Source of the DNA: an uncultured Bacteroidales bacterium
GTDB lineage: Bacteria; Bacteroidota; Bacteroidia; Bacteroidales; P3
DNA length: 46,306 bases
NCBI GenBank assembly: GCA_947165255.1
Contig: CAMUZR010000021.1
Span: forward strand, 1 to 46,306
Direction: 5' to 3'
Shown: positions 24,402-32,919 of the stretch, one piece after another
Layout of the letters: every line of letters begins with the position of its first letter
Position numbering within the stretch: position 1 is the stretch's first letter
Position numbers and translations under genes: made by a program
Notes under the pieces: model-generated
Told to the model about the DNA's origin: nothing
Databases searched by the model: none
The model's input: only the letters and a program-made list of their open reading frames with translations

Positions 24402-24686
24402 TTACTTGGTATTCTTCTTAACGTCGTTGACAAAAGTCTTGGCGGGCTTGAAAGAAGGAATGTTGTGGGCAGGGATAATGATGGTGGTGTTCTTAGAGAT
24501 GTTTCGACCGGTCTTTTCTGCACGCTTCTTAATGATGAAGCTACCAAAACCACGGAGATAGACATTCTCGCCGTCTGCAAGGGACTCCTTTACGACATTC
24601 ATGAATTCTTCCACGGTGGCCTGGATGGCGACTTTCTCAATACCGGTTTTCTGTGCAATCTGAGCAACGATTTCAGCCTTAGTCAT
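24402..24686 (-). CDS. HU/IHF-family DNA-binding protein
   Basis: 94 residues. It begins MTKAEIVAQIAQKTGIEKV, then the helical dimer part, VYLRGFGSFIIKKRAEKTGRN with the conserved GFGSF turn, and the arm region with ISKNTTIIIPAHNIPSFKPA. This is the full layout of HU/IHF proteins; the proline near the arm tip (IPAHNIPSFKP) fits. It bends and packs DNA. It leads the unit HU, mS38-like, rng, GH25 from a -7 box at 24751-24758. Confidence 0.94.
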   Translation of the reverse strand: MTKAEIVAQIAQKTGIEKVAIQATVEEFMNVVKESLADGENVYLRGFGSFIIKKRAEKTGRNISKNTTIIIPAHNIPSFKPAKTFVNDVKKNTK

Positions 24687-24750
24687 GTTTACTTATATTT
24701 TATTAGTTTTATCTTATTTTTTAACTCACCCCGTTGGGCGAAACAGGCTG

Positions 24751-24758
24751 CAAAAGTA
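24751..24758 (-). promoter_or_regulatory. -7 box TACTTTTG of HU
   Basis: It fits TAnnTTTG, 65 bp before the HU start. Confidence 0.5.
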
Positions 24759-24901
24759 CCAAAAAAAAATGACATGCGAAACATTTTTTTTATTCCCTTC
24801 TCCCTATAAACCAAAAAATTAAACACAACACACTGAATAAAAAACACTTATAAAAACCATTTTTATTTCCAAATTTATTTAATAGGCTGAGTTATAGCGA
24901 C

Positions 24902-25789
24902 TCATCTTTGGGTTTTCGGCCTCGGTTTTTTAAAGATTTCCGTGAAATAAACCAAGAACAAAAGCAGCCCTGCCAGACCACAAATAATGGTCGTCGTCCA
25001 CGAAAAAAACATCGGTTCCGTAGGGTCAATAAGAACCAGCTCGCGATGGTTCAGATAAAACATCACCACCACCATGGCATTATTAAAAAAATGCACAAAA
25101 GCATTCACCAACATTGACCCCGAAAAGACAAAGAGATAGCCCAGCAACAACCCCAACACCAAGCGAGGGGCGAAACCATACACGTCGCCATGGGCCAAAG
25201 AGAAAATCACCGCTGTGACCACCACCGCCACATGCCGGTTGCCAAACCAACGCTGCAGCACCTGCTGCAGGCAGCCCCTGAAGAAAAACTCCTCGCACAC
25301 GGCCGGCAACAAAGCCACCACAAGCAATTGCAGGCACAGGTCGCCCGGCGAGGTAAGCGAAAGCATCTGCTGGGTGAGTTCCTTCGACTGCTGCGACTGA
25401 CGGCGCAGCACCTCCTCCACCGAACCCATCTGCCACTGCTCGTTCCAGTAGGTAAGCCAGTCGTTAATAGGCACCAGCAGCAACATAACCACCACGCCTA
25501 CCAAGGCCAGCAACCACTTGCGCCCTTGCAGGTCCAAACCCAAGTATTCGGCCGGCCTGCGCTGGTAAAGCCATGCGAACAGCATTGCCGGGACAAAAAA
25601 GATAAGCAACTGCGAGCAGCCCTGCCATAGAAGATTAAAACGGATGGCTCCGGGGGCGGGCGACTGCGACATAGGCTGCAAAATCTGCAGACCCACCACC
25701 ATTAGGAAACCAAACAGCAGCAAAAGGCATAAACCCACCAGCTGACTGAAGGGCTTGCTGTCAACAAAAAAAAAGGAAATTTTCTTCAC
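24902..25789 (-). CDS. CPBP-family intramembrane metalloprotease
   Basis: 295 residues with about eight hydrophobic segments. The family motifs are present: EEFFFRGCLQQVL near residues 160-172 (the EExxxR of motif 1), and two His in SLAHGDVYGF and NAFVHFFNNAMVV in later helices. These residues form the metal site of CAAX/Abi-type proteases in the inner membrane. Substrate unknown; the family includes prenyl-protein proteases and bacteriocin-immunity proteins. The start codon is GTG at 25789. It lies 15 bp downstream of tRNA-Arg and may be transcribed with it. Confidence 0.85.
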   Translation of the reverse strand: MKKISFFFVDSKPFSQLVGLCLLLLFGFLMVVGLQILQPMSQSPAPGAIRFNLLWQGCSQLLIFFVPAMLFAWLYQRRPAEYLGLDLQGRKWLLALVGVVVMLLLVPINDWLTYWNEQWQMGSVEEVLRRQSQQSKELTQQMLSLTSPGDLCLQLLVVALLPAVCEEFFFRGCLQQVLQRWFGNRHVAVVVTAVIFSLAHGDVYGFAPRLVLGLLLGYLFVFSGSMLVNAFVHFFNNAMVVVMFYLNHRELVLIDPTEPMFFSWTTTIICGLAGLLLFLVYFTEIFKKPRPKTQR

Positions 25790-25804
25790 CTTAGGAAGTT
25801 TTAG

Positions 25805-25878
25805 TGACCCCGGCGGGATTCAAACCCACGACTTTCGGAACCGGAATCCGACGTTCTATTCAGCTGAACTACGGGGCC
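25805..25878 (-). tRNA. tRNA-Arg (anticodon CCG)
   Basis: The - strand gives a 74-nt cloverleaf. The acceptor stem is GGCCCCG with CGGGGTC (one G:U), the D arm GTTC/GAAC. The anticodon stem TCGGA/TCCGA carries loop TTCCGGT with anticodon CCG, and the T arm GTGGG/CCCGC has loop TTTGAAT. The discriminator is A and no CCA is encoded. It reads the CGG codon. Confidence 0.95.
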
Positions 25879-26014
25879 ATTCAATCATCAAACAACTCCA
25901 ATAACTCGTATTTTATTTTTTTATTGTTCTGTAGACGAAAAAAAACATCAACAATGCCGCAGAAACAAACAGCGGGTGGCTTTTCCACACTCTGTCCCAA
26001 CGGATTGCACTCCG

Positions 26015-26509
26015 TCAGGCATCGGCAAAAACCTTCCCGTCGTCCAACGTAACCTGCAATTTTGTGTACTCGCAGTGGAAATCGTTGCGCAAGCGGTCGA
26101 GGTAGCGCCGGCTCTCCCACTGGCACATGGGCAGGTCGTGCAGCAGGTAGTTTCCACAAGTATCGGGTGTGGTGGCCGGCACCTCCGTCTGCTCCAGCAC
26201 CCATTCGAGGCACTCCATCGTAAGTGCGCGCATATCCTCCACCGTGTACTCACCCGTCATGATGACATACATCCCCGTCATGCAGCCCATCGGTCCCACA
26301 TAAACCACGTCGTCCTTGGCCCGTGAGTTGCGGAACCATGTAGCCATCAGGTGCTCCAGACTGTGCATAGCCGCCGGAGCCACGGCCGGCTCGTGGTTGG
26401 GCTCGGTGATGCGGAGGTCGAACGTGGTGAAACCCTTGTCGACGCGCGAAACATAAATGCCTGGCTTCAAGTGGGTATGGTCAATAGTAAAACTATGTAT
26501 AACTTCCAT
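26015..26509 (-). CDS. luxS: S-ribosylhomocysteine lyase
   Basis: 164 residues. The zinc site is complete: H49-S-L-E-H53 in MHSLEHLMA, and Cys118 in TCGNYLLHDLP. Cys76 in GPMGCMTGMY is the conserved catalytic cysteine. LuxS splits S-ribosylhomocysteine to homocysteine and DPD, the source of AI-2, in the cytoplasm. It lies 12 bp downstream of mtnN, which makes its substrate, so the pair forms the SAH recycling operon. Length is standard. Confidence 0.97.
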   Translation of the reverse strand: MEVIHSFTIDHTHLKPGIYVSRVDKGFTTFDLRITEPNHEPAVAPAAMHSLEHLMATWFRNSRAKDDVVYVGPMGCMTGMYVIMTGEYTVEDMRALTMECLEWVLEQTEVPATTPDTCGNYLLHDLPMCQWESRRYLDRLRNDFHCEYTKLQVTLDDGKVFADA

Positions 26510-26521
26510 GCTACAAAAGAA

Positions 26522-27184
26522 TTATAAATGTTCAAGAAAACTTCTGACAAAACGGAACGAGCGGTCGGTCATAGAATTCAGAAAAGCGTCCCACTGCTGC
26601 TGGTGGTCGTCGGTATTGCCAGGGGTGTCGCTAATCACGCGGATGCTGAGGAACGGCACCTGCTGCAGATAGCACGTGTGGGCAATGGCGGCCGACTCCA
26701 TCTCGCAGGCCAGGCCGTCGGGGAACAGGGCCTTGATGGCGGCCTGACGCGCACGGTCGGTGATAAACTGGTCGCCCGTGCACATAAGTCCCTGGCGCAC
26801 ATGCAGGTCGCTCCCCTTCCCCACCTCTGCGGCCACCCGCAGCAAATCCGGGTGGGCATCGAAACGCAGGGGCAGCCCCTGCACCTGGCCGGGCGCGTTG
26901 CCCATGCCGCAATCGACGTCGTGATAGGCCGTCTGGCTGCCCACCACCACATCCATCACCTTCAAACTGTCATCGATACCTCCGGCCAATCCGGTGCTGA
27001 GAATGCAGTCGGGACGGTGCTGCTGAATCAGCTGCATCGTGCCCACCGCGGCATTCACCTTGCCGATGCCGCACTGCCACAGAACCACCTCGTTCGCGCC
27101 AATGCGCCCTTCGGGCTTCCCGCCCAGAGTATCCAGCATCTTGCGATACTCAATGTCCATGGCTATGATAATACCTATTTTCAT
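26522..27184 (-). CDS. mtnN: 5'-methylthioadenosine/S-adenosylhomocysteine nucleosidase
   Basis: 220 residues. Glu12 (IIAMDIEY) corresponds to the general-acid region, STGLAGGIDDSLKVMDVVVG matches the purine nucleosidase core, CEMESAAIAH (160-169) is the ribose-binding motif, and Asp186 in ISDTPGN is the catalytic Asp. It cleaves adenine from SAH and MTA. Followed by luxS after 12 bp. A -7 box lies at 27231-27238. Confidence 0.95.
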   Translation of the reverse strand: MKIGIIIAMDIEYRKMLDTLGGKPEGRIGANEVVLWQCGIGKVNAAVGTMQLIQQHRPDCILSTGLAGGIDDSLKVMDVVVGSQTAYHDVDCGMGNAPGQVQGLPLRFDAHPDLLRVAAEVGKGSDLHVRQGLMCTGDQFITDRARQAAIKALFPDGLACEMESAAIAHTCYLQQVPFLSIRVISDTPGNTDDHQQQWDAFLNSMTDRSFRFVRSFLEHL

Positions 27185-27230
27185 GTCAATATATGCGTTG
27201 CACTCGTTGTCGTAACTTTATTATGGAGTG

Positions 27231-27238
27231 CAAAAATA
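27231..27238 (-). promoter_or_regulatory. -7 box TATTTTTG of mtnN-luxS
   Basis: It fits TAnnTTTG, 46 bp before the mtnN start, in the 126-bp divergent gap with the histidine kinase gene. Confidence 0.5.
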
Positions 27239-27310
27239 CGATTTTTTTCTTAAAAATAAGCATAAAGAAAATTTTTTTTCACAAACAACGTTACACCATA
27301 TATTTAATAA

Positions 27311-28840
27311 ATGCACATGAAACGTCGTTTTCTCATCCTTCTGACCACCCTTTTCGCCATCGCGGCCATCACCCTCGTAATCATCCAAATCACCCAAATG
27401 AGGGAATCCGCCAAGATGAGCGACAACCTTTTCAACATCAGCGTCAACAACTCCATCGACAAAGTCTTCACCCAACTCGACCAGATGAAAGTAGAAGACT
27501 ACGTGTCACAAAAAGAGCGCTACCGCGTCCTGCAGTACCGCCGCATCGACAACATGAACGAAAAGATGCAGGACATCATCCGCGACAACAGCGAACTCTT
27601 TTACGACGAAAGCCGCATCCGCTTCGGCATCTCCACCCAGGACAGCGCCACCGTACTGCCCAAGGCCAACCTCACCTCGCAGGAAGAAAGCACCCTCTCG
27701 CAATACAACACCCTCCTCAGCGCCCGCAACCGCCTCATGAACTCCATCAACTACTCCAACGAACAGTATCGCAACCTCGTCAACGACCACTCCATCGACC
27801 CCACCAAACTCAACTTCCCCCTGCTCGACTCGCTCATCAGGGAAGAACTCATAATCAACGGAGTGGACATCAAACCCGCCATCGGCATCCTCGAAACCGA
27901 ACGCGACACCCTCTACTACTGCAGCAATCCCGGCGACTCGGCCAAAATGCGCAACACCCCCTACAAATACATCTTCCACGCCAACAGCATCGTCACCAAC
28001 GAAAACCTCTACCTCGTCCTCGTCTTCCCCTCCTCCCCCATCATCCTCACCAGCGACGCCAACAAATACACCGTCCTCAGCATCCTCATGATCATTCTCA
28101 TCTCTGCCCTCTTCGTCTTCTCCATCCGCACCATCTCCATCCAGCGCAAACTCGACGAGATGAAGACCGACTTCATCAGCAACATGACCCACGAAATCAA
28201 AACCCCCATTGCCACCATCGGGCTCGCCTGCGAAATGCTGCAGGACGAATCCGTCAGCAGCGACCTCGCCACCCGCCGCAACTTCGTCAGCATCATCAAC
28301 GACGAAAACCGCCGCATGAGGGTGCTCATCGAAACCATCCTGCAAAGCTCCAAAATGGCCAACAAGAATTTCTCTCTGTCGCTGAAGGAAGTAGACCTCA
28401 ACCAAGAGGTGCAGAACGCCCTCCAGAGTTTCCAGCTCTCCATCCAAAACAAAAACGGCCTGCTCGAAACCGACCTACAGCCCATCGCCGGCACCCTCTA
28501 CGCCGACCAACTGCACATATCCAACATGGTGCACAACCTGGTGGACAACGCCATCAAGTACTCCCCCAGCCAGCCCCACCTCGTCGTCAGCACCTGCCAG
28601 GAGGGCCAGTGGGCCGTGCTGCGCGTGAAAGACAATGGCATTGGCATCTCGAAAGAGGACCAAAAGCATATTTTCGAAAAATTCTACCGCGTCCATACCG
28701 GCAACGTCCACGACGTCAAAGGCTTCGGCATAGGACTCAGCTACGTCTCGCAGGTGGTGGCGCTCCACAAAGGCCGCATCAGCGTCGAGAGCGAACCCGG
28801 CCAAGGCAGCACCTTCATCGTCCAACTGCCCCTGGCCTGA
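27311..28840 (+). CDS. sensor histidine kinase
   Basis: About 509 residues; MKRRF at 27317 is an equally good start. An N-terminal TM helix (LTTLFAIAAITLVII) and a second near 250-270 (LSILMIILISALFVFSI) frame a sensor region of about 220 residues without a recognised domain. The H-box is NMTHEIKTPIATI with the phospho-His near residue 292. The N-box is NLVDNAIKYSP, G1 is DNGIGIS, the F-box FEKFYRVHTG, and G2 GFGIGLSYV. All kinase motifs are intact. Bacteroidales RprX-like kinases have this plan. No response regulator is adjacent, so its partner lies elsewhere. Confidence 0.92.
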   Translation: MHMKRRFLILLTTLFAIAAITLVIIQITQMRESAKMSDNLFNISVNNSIDKVFTQLDQMKVEDYVSQKERYRVLQYRRIDNMNEKMQDIIRDNSELFYDESRIRFGISTQDSATVLPKANLTSQEESTLSQYNTLLSARNRLMNSINYSNEQYRNLVNDHSIDPTKLNFPLLDSLIREELIINGVDIKPAIGILETERDTLYYCSNPGDSAKMRNTPYKYIFHANSIVTNENLYLVLVFPSSPIILTSDANKYTVLSILMIILISALFVFSIRTISIQRKLDEMKTDFISNMTHEIKTPIATIGLACEMLQDESVSSDLATRRNFVSIINDENRRMRVLIETILQSSKMANKNFSLSLKEVDLNQEVQNALQSFQLSIQNKNGLLETDLQPIAGTLYADQLHISNMVHNLVDNAIKYSPSQPHLVVSTCQEGQWAVLRVKDNGIGISKEDQKHIFEKFYRVHTGNVHDVKGFGIGLSYVSQVVALHKGRISVESEPGQGSTFIVQLPLA

Positions 28841-28918
28841 GCACCCCTGCCCTCCCCCACGCCCTGTCTCGCCCCCTTCCGGGGTCGCTTTTCCTTTGAT
28901 AAATGTTCGTTAGTTCGT

Positions 28919-28955
28919 CTATGGTTCTTTGATGCTGGTGAACAAAGAACCATAG
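28919..28955. other. 13-bp perfect hairpin between convergent genes
   Basis: CTATGGTTCTTTG (28919-28931) is exactly complementary to 28943-28955 with an 11-nt loop. It lies 78 bp after the kinase stop and 57 bp after the end of the gene at 29013 on the other strand. There is no clear T-tract, but the position suggests transcript ends. It shares CTATGGTTC with the hairpin at 6991-7037. Confidence 0.5.
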
Positions 28956-29012
28956 CGGAAAAAGATGCTGTCTGAAGAAGCCAAAGCGCATCCAGACGCT
29001 TGCCCCATGGGC

Positions 29013-29729
29013 TCAACGGGCGGAAGAGAGCGAAAGGTTGCGGGCAAGGCGGACCGAGTTGCCAAAAAAGCGGTGGTCGTCGCCGGTGGTGTTCAGCGTG
29101 TCGCCGGAGAAATAGACCACGTGGGCGTCGTATTCGTCGTCGGACGAGGAGGTCCAGTACATGCCCTCGCAGCCCTCGGCGTAGACGTCGGTTCCCCACC
29201 GGAATCCGGGCGAGGCAAGGAACACCGCGCCCATCTGCTCCAGGCGCTGCCATTGTGCCAGAGTGTAGCGGTTGGCGCTCCAGCCGTGGGTGCCGGGGGC
29301 AAAGGCCAGGTCGGCCGGCAGCGAGACATTGTCGGGCAGGAGCAGCAGCCCTTTGGCCTCACCCACCATGCCGGTGGCACGGAGGCTGTCGGCCCTGGGC
29401 CGCAAGAAAAGGAGGTAGCGCCATTCCTCCACGCTCATGGTGCGCCAGCCGTGGCCGAGCGGCTCGCCCCAGTCGTGGAAGGAAGGATAGTCCAGGTGGT
29501 TCTCGGAGGTGTTGCCGGGATTGTTGCCCGTCCCCCAACCAAACAGGCCGCCATAGTGCAGCTGGCTGGGCTCGAAGCCATGCCCGTCGGGAGCCAGGTT
29601 GCCTGGGGCAAACTCCACCCAGGTGCTGTCGCTTACGGAAAAGTAAGGACCCACCGGCACCTGCGGCGACCGGCCACAGCCGGCAATCGCCACAAGAAAA
29701 AGAACGGATAGGTACTTGAGGGATTTCAT
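29013..29729 (-). CDS. lipoprotein with FGE-sulfatase-like domain
   Basis: 238 residues from MKSLKYLSVLFLV at 29729; the lipobox is VAIAGC (Cys at about 18). The frame is open for 78 more codons upstream, but that part overlaps the glycosyltransferase gene and is Arg/Pro-rich shadow. The domain begins YFSVSDSTWVEFAPGNL and has a W-rich core (GYG-type GGLFGWGTGNNPGNT), TMSVEEWRYLLFLR, and ends FGNSVRLARNL. It shares layout with the C-terminal domain of the 7329-8858 protein. Such domains occur in Bacteroidales surface lipoproteins; the formylglycine-generating activity is not expected. It starts 17 bp after the glycosyltransferase stop. Confidence 0.75.
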   Translation of the reverse strand: MKSLKYLSVLFLVAIAGCGRSPQVPVGPYFSVSDSTWVEFAPGNLAPDGHGFEPSQLHYGGLFGWGTGNNPGNTSENHLDYPSFHDWGEPLGHGWRTMSVEEWRYLLFLRPRADSLRATGMVGEAKGLLLLPDNVSLPADLAFAPGTHGWSANRYTLAQWQRLEQMGAVFLASPGFRWGTDVYAEGCEGMYWTSSSDDEYDAHVVYFSGDTLNTTGDDHRFFGNSVRLARNLSLSSAR

Positions 29730-29746
29730 CTTGCTGTCTGTTGGCG

Positions 29747-30724
29747 CTATTCGGATATGTGGGCGGGCTGCGGAAAGAGGATGGACTCTATCTTGTCCAG
29801 CACTTCCTCGGGGGCGATGGCGCGCAGGCAGGGGTAGTCGCCAAGGCGGCAGGGCTTGTTGCCGTACTTGGAACAGGGGCGGCAGTCGAGGGGGTGCTGC
29901 ACCGCCCAGTCGGGGTTTTGCCGCCAGCCGTAGAAGCCGCGGCAGGGGTGAGTGGCGCCCCAAAGGCTCACCACCGGGACGCCCATGCAGGAGGCAAAAT
30001 GCATGTTGGCCGAGTCCATGCTGACCATGAGGTCCAGCTGGGCTATCTGTTTGAGTTCTTGGTCGAAGCCAACTTTTCCGGCCAGGGAGGCCGTGTGGGG
30101 GTAACGGGCGGCCCAGGGGTCGAGGGTGGCCGCCTCTTCCTTGCTGCCAAAGAGGTAGAGGCTGTAGCGTCCGTCGGCGCTGAGCAGCTGTATCAGGCGC
30201 TCAGTTTGCTCCAAGGGCCATATCTTGCCCTGGTGTTGGGCAAAAGGGGCAAGGCCGATGGCAGGACGCCGGCCGTCGCGCTCCTTGGGGCTCCAATAGG
30301 AGGAGGCGAGGGCGTGTATGCCGTCGACCTGGGGCAGGCCGCAGCGGTCGAGCACGTCGTTGTAGCGCAGCCACGAGGGACGCCCCGGCTGGCGGCGTTT
30401 GCGTATGGCGCGGACGGGCACCCCGTGCAGGCGGAAGAGCCAGTCGAGGCCTATCACGCGGTTGACATGGTGCATGTCGGCCACCAGGTCGGGGTGCAGC
30501 GGAGCGAGCGCCGCATAGAGTTGGCGGGGGGATTGCCGCTTCTGCGTGGGTACAAATTGGATATTTTCAACTCCCCGAAAGAGCGGTTCCAGGCGCGGCG
30601 GGGCGGCCAAGAGGAAAAGCACGTCGGGGCAACGGGCGGCCCGCAGACGCAGCACGGGTTCGAGTATGGCCACATCGCCCAGGGCGGAGAGGCGGATGAC
30701 GAGTATGCGCTGGCGGTAGTTCAA
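29747..30724 (-). CDS. glycosyltransferase family 9 protein (heptosyltransferase-like)
   Basis: 325 residues. It starts with ILVIRLSALGDVAILEPVLR, the N-terminal signature of ADP-heptose:LPS heptosyltransferases. The C-terminal Rossmann half has GLAPFAQHQGKIWPLEQ, an S-M-D-S-A-N-M-H-F-A donor-site motif and VSLWGATHPCRGFY. It probably adds a sugar to LPS core or another surface glycan, at the inner face of the inner membrane. It overlaps the DUF4254 gene by 4 bp; this pair is recurrent in Bacteroidales. A C-terminal Cys cluster (CRPCSKYGNKPC, then DYPC) is present. Confidence 0.9.
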   Translation of the reverse strand: MNYRQRILVIRLSALGDVAILEPVLRLRAARCPDVLFLLAAPPRLEPLFRGVENIQFVPTQKRQSPRQLYAALAPLHPDLVADMHHVNRVIGLDWLFRLHGVPVRAIRKRRQPGRPSWLRYNDVLDRCGLPQVDGIHALASSYWSPKERDGRRPAIGLAPFAQHQGKIWPLEQTERLIQLLSADGRYSLYLFGSKEEAATLDPWAARYPHTASLAGKVGFDQELKQIAQLDLMVSMDSANMHFASCMGVPVVSLWGATHPCRGFYGWRQNPDWAVQHPLDCRPCSKYGNKPCRLGDYPCLRAIAPEEVLDKIESILFPQPAHISE

Positions 30725-31329
30725 GACTTGGACTTGTTGTAGAGCATGGGGTTGAGGGCGGGGTCGTTGTACATTTTCATCTGCCGGTAGAGTTTCATGA
30801 CCTTTCTGCCCTCGGAAAGTTCACGCAGGAGGGTGTCTATTGCCTGTATCAAATCGCTTTTCTGCTGGAGCAGGGTGTTGTATTTGGCAAGGCACTTCTG
30901 GTGGTGTTCGGGGCCGACGTCGGTGCGCGCCACCTCAATGCCGAAATGGTAGAGCTTGAGCGCCAGGATGGAGAGGCGGTCGATGGCCCAGGCCGGGGTT
31001 TCGGTGTTGATGGTGGCATCGGGGAGATGGGGCACCGCCTGGAACTGTGCCATGTAGTAGTCGTCGATGCGTTCCACCATATCGGTACGGTTCTGGTTGG
31101 AGCGGTCGATCCAGCGCTTCAGCCGCAGAGCCTCCACGGGGTCGACATCGTCGGGGCGGATGAGGTCTTCCAAATGCCACTGAACGGTGTCGATGTGGCT
31201 TTTTTCCCATAGCAAATGCTCGAAAGTGCCCACGGAAAAGGGATTGTGCGAAGGTTCGTCGACCGAATCTATCTTGTGGTATTCAGCAATTTGCCTTTCA
31301 AAAAGGTTGAATATTTCAGAAATGTTCAT
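30721..31329 (-). CDS. DUF4254 domain protein
   Basis: 202 residues, mostly helical, no signal peptide. NPFSVGTFEHLLWEKSHIDT and the stretch VEALRLKRWIDRSNQNRTDM are typical of DUF4254. These proteins sit beside family 9 glycosyltransferases in Bacteroidota, as here with a 4-bp overlap, which suggests a role in surface glycan assembly. The biochemical role is unknown. Its -7 box is only 5 bp before the ATG, so the mRNA may be leaderless. Confidence 0.88.
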   Translation of the reverse strand: MNISEIFNLFERQIAEYHKIDSVDEPSHNPFSVGTFEHLLWEKSHIDTVQWHLEDLIRPDDVDPVEALRLKRWIDRSNQNRTDMVERIDDYYMAQFQAVPHLPDATINTETPAWAIDRLSILALKLYHFGIEVARTDVGPEHHQKCLAKYNTLLQQKSDLIQAIDTLLRELSEGRKVMKLYRQMKMYNDPALNPMLYNKSKS

Positions 31330-31333
31330 GTTG

Positions 31334-31341
31334 CAAAGATA
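31334..31341 (-). promoter_or_regulatory. -7 box TATCTTTG next to the DUF4254 start
   Basis: It fits TAnnTTTG and is followed after 4 nt by the ATG at 31329. Transcription would begin at or within the start codon. Confidence 0.5.
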
Positions 31342-31647
31342 CGCATTTTTTTTGTTTTTTATTCTTCCTATTCAACCGATGGGATATCATCACGTACCAT
31401 CCGCTTCCACCCTGACATCAGATACAGTTCCTTAGGGTTCAAAGCGAAGTCTGGTTCTGCACTGCCGAATAGTTGAATCCGGCTGTCTCGGCCGAATAAT
31501 TAAGCGTGATAACTTCGGCGTATCTTATACTTTGGAACCGAGTGGCAGCAGGAAGGAATGCACTGCCCATCACTTCACCACACCACAGCACTTTGCTCCT
31601 TTAAATCTTTTTCAACAAAACGACTGCAAGCAGAAATGCCCAGTAAG

Positions 31648-31680
31648 AAAAAACCACACTATACCGACTGGATAGTGTGG
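31648..31680 (-). terminator. rho-independent terminator of the DUF3078 gene
   Basis: On the - strand CCACACTAT (31680-31672) pairs with ATAGTGTGG (31662-31654), 9-nt loop, followed by six T. It lies 30 bp after the stop at 31711. The remaining gap 31342-31647 shows no gene. Confidence 0.85.
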
Positions 31681-31710
31681 GGATGATTTCATTTTATTCT
31701 AATGGCTATT

Positions 31711-32781
31711 TTACTTAGCCTTGGGGGTCTTCATGTTCAGGTAGAACTGGATGCCGGCCATTTGGTAGACCTGCCAGTGTCCCCATTTATTGCTCATGCC
31801 GCTGAAGTCGGTGTCCCACTTGAGGTTGAGGGCGAGGTTGGCGGAAATGAAGGAAGCCAGACGGTAGTCGAGTTTCAGCTCGAAGTCGAGGTCGGTTTCA
31901 AAAGCGCGCTTTCTGAACCAGTTGTATTGTGACAATTCTTCGAAAGTTTCATCGCCACGAAGGGTGTAGCGGGAATCGGCTGCCATATTGTTCCATGCCA
32001 TGTTTTTGGGCTTCTTATAGTCATAGAATAGTTCGACACGGGCATAGAGGTCGAGGTTGGGGAGAATGTCTTTCCTCAGATATTGGGCCTTGACGTAGGA
32101 ACCGAGTGCGAAGTAGGCGTGGGTGTAGGTGGAGGGGTCGTCGGCATTGAAATCCTTGTTCTGCAGAACACCGAAGTTGCGGCCTTCGGCAATGAAGTCG
32201 TCGTTGTAGACAAAAGTGGTCTTGCCGGTCAGGAAAGAGAGGGAAACGGACCAGTCTGCTTTCTTATGCTCAAAAGAGAGGGCCGTGGTGAGGTAGGCCG
32301 GGGCGAAGAAATTGGAAACGATTGTTTTGTTCTGATTTTCGCCGATGCCGGAGTACTCATAGCCTGCGCCAAACTGGGTCTTGAGGTTGGCTGTGAAGCT
32401 GGCGCCCCATCCCTTGTAGGCATTCCATGAAATGGAGGAAGTGAGGTCAATCTTATCGTTGCTCTTACGTGCGGTTTCAAAGAGTTTGGGGTCGGCGGCG
32501 TTGTCGAGGTCCTGCCAAGCGTAGCCGTAAGCAAGGTCGGCGATGTTGTCCCACACAAATTTGGGATGGGTGAATTTGTAGTTGCCGAAGAAGGTTCCGG
32601 TGAGGTCGATTTGAGAGTTACCGGAAGTGGCCCAGTTGTTGAAGAAGAACTCGCTGGCCTTGATGGCGGGCGTTGAAGAAGTGGTCCAAGTGCCTTTGGA
32701 GAGGGCCTCGGTTTCGTCCTGTGCCGAAGCGGTGGTCGCAAGCAAAAGCAGCGTTGCACAAAGGGTTAAGATACGTTTCAT
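31711..32781 (-). CDS. DUF3078 family outer-membrane protein
   Basis: 356 residues from MKRILTLCATLLL at 32781; 17 upstream codons are not needed. The signal peptide ends ATTASA-Q. The family's opening motif is present (SEFFFNNWATSGNSQIDLTG) and the body is alternating beta strands ending in a charged tail. DUF3078 proteins are predicted barrels of the Bacteroidota outer membrane with unknown function. It has its own -7 box at 32822-32829 and terminator, so it is monocistronic. Confidence 0.88.
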   Translation of the reverse strand: MKRILTLCATLLLLATTASAQDETEALSKGTWTTSSTPAIKASEFFFNNWATSGNSQIDLTGTFFGNYKFTHPKFVWDNIADLAYGYAWQDLDNAADPKLFETARKSNDKIDLTSSISWNAYKGWGASFTANLKTQFGAGYEYSGIGENQNKTIVSNFFAPAYLTTALSFEHKKADWSVSLSFLTGKTTFVYNDDFIAEGRNFGVLQNKDFNADDPSTYTHAYFALGSYVKAQYLRKDILPNLDLYARVELFYDYKKPKNMAWNNMAADSRYTLRGDETFEELSQYNWFRKRAFETDLDFELKLDYRLASFISANLALNLKWDTDFSGMSNKWGHWQVYQMAGIQFYLNMKTPKAK

Positions 32782-32821
32782 ATTGTTGTTATTTATTATT
32801 AAACATTCAGTGTTGATTTTG

Positions 32822-32829
32822 CAAAGATA
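32822..32829 (-). promoter_or_regulatory. -7 box TATCTTTG of the DUF3078 gene
   Basis: It fits TAnnTTTG, 40 bp before the ATG at 32781. Confidence 0.5.
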
Positions 32830-32919
32830 CAACTTTTTTCCTATTTTTCGAAAAAAAAATATGCACCGGCACCAACAATTGGGTTTTTTGGCGACGGTTG
32901 TAAGGGTTCAGGGGTGGGG

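Noticed and set aside
27193..28899. 568-residue + strand frame over the histidine kinase
   Set aside because: P/H/R/Q-rich; the overlapping kinase frame has every expected motif.
29730..29963. N-terminal extension of the 29013 lipoprotein
   Set aside because: It overlaps the glycosyltransferase gene and is Arg/Pro-rich; the lipobox start at 29729 explains the protein.
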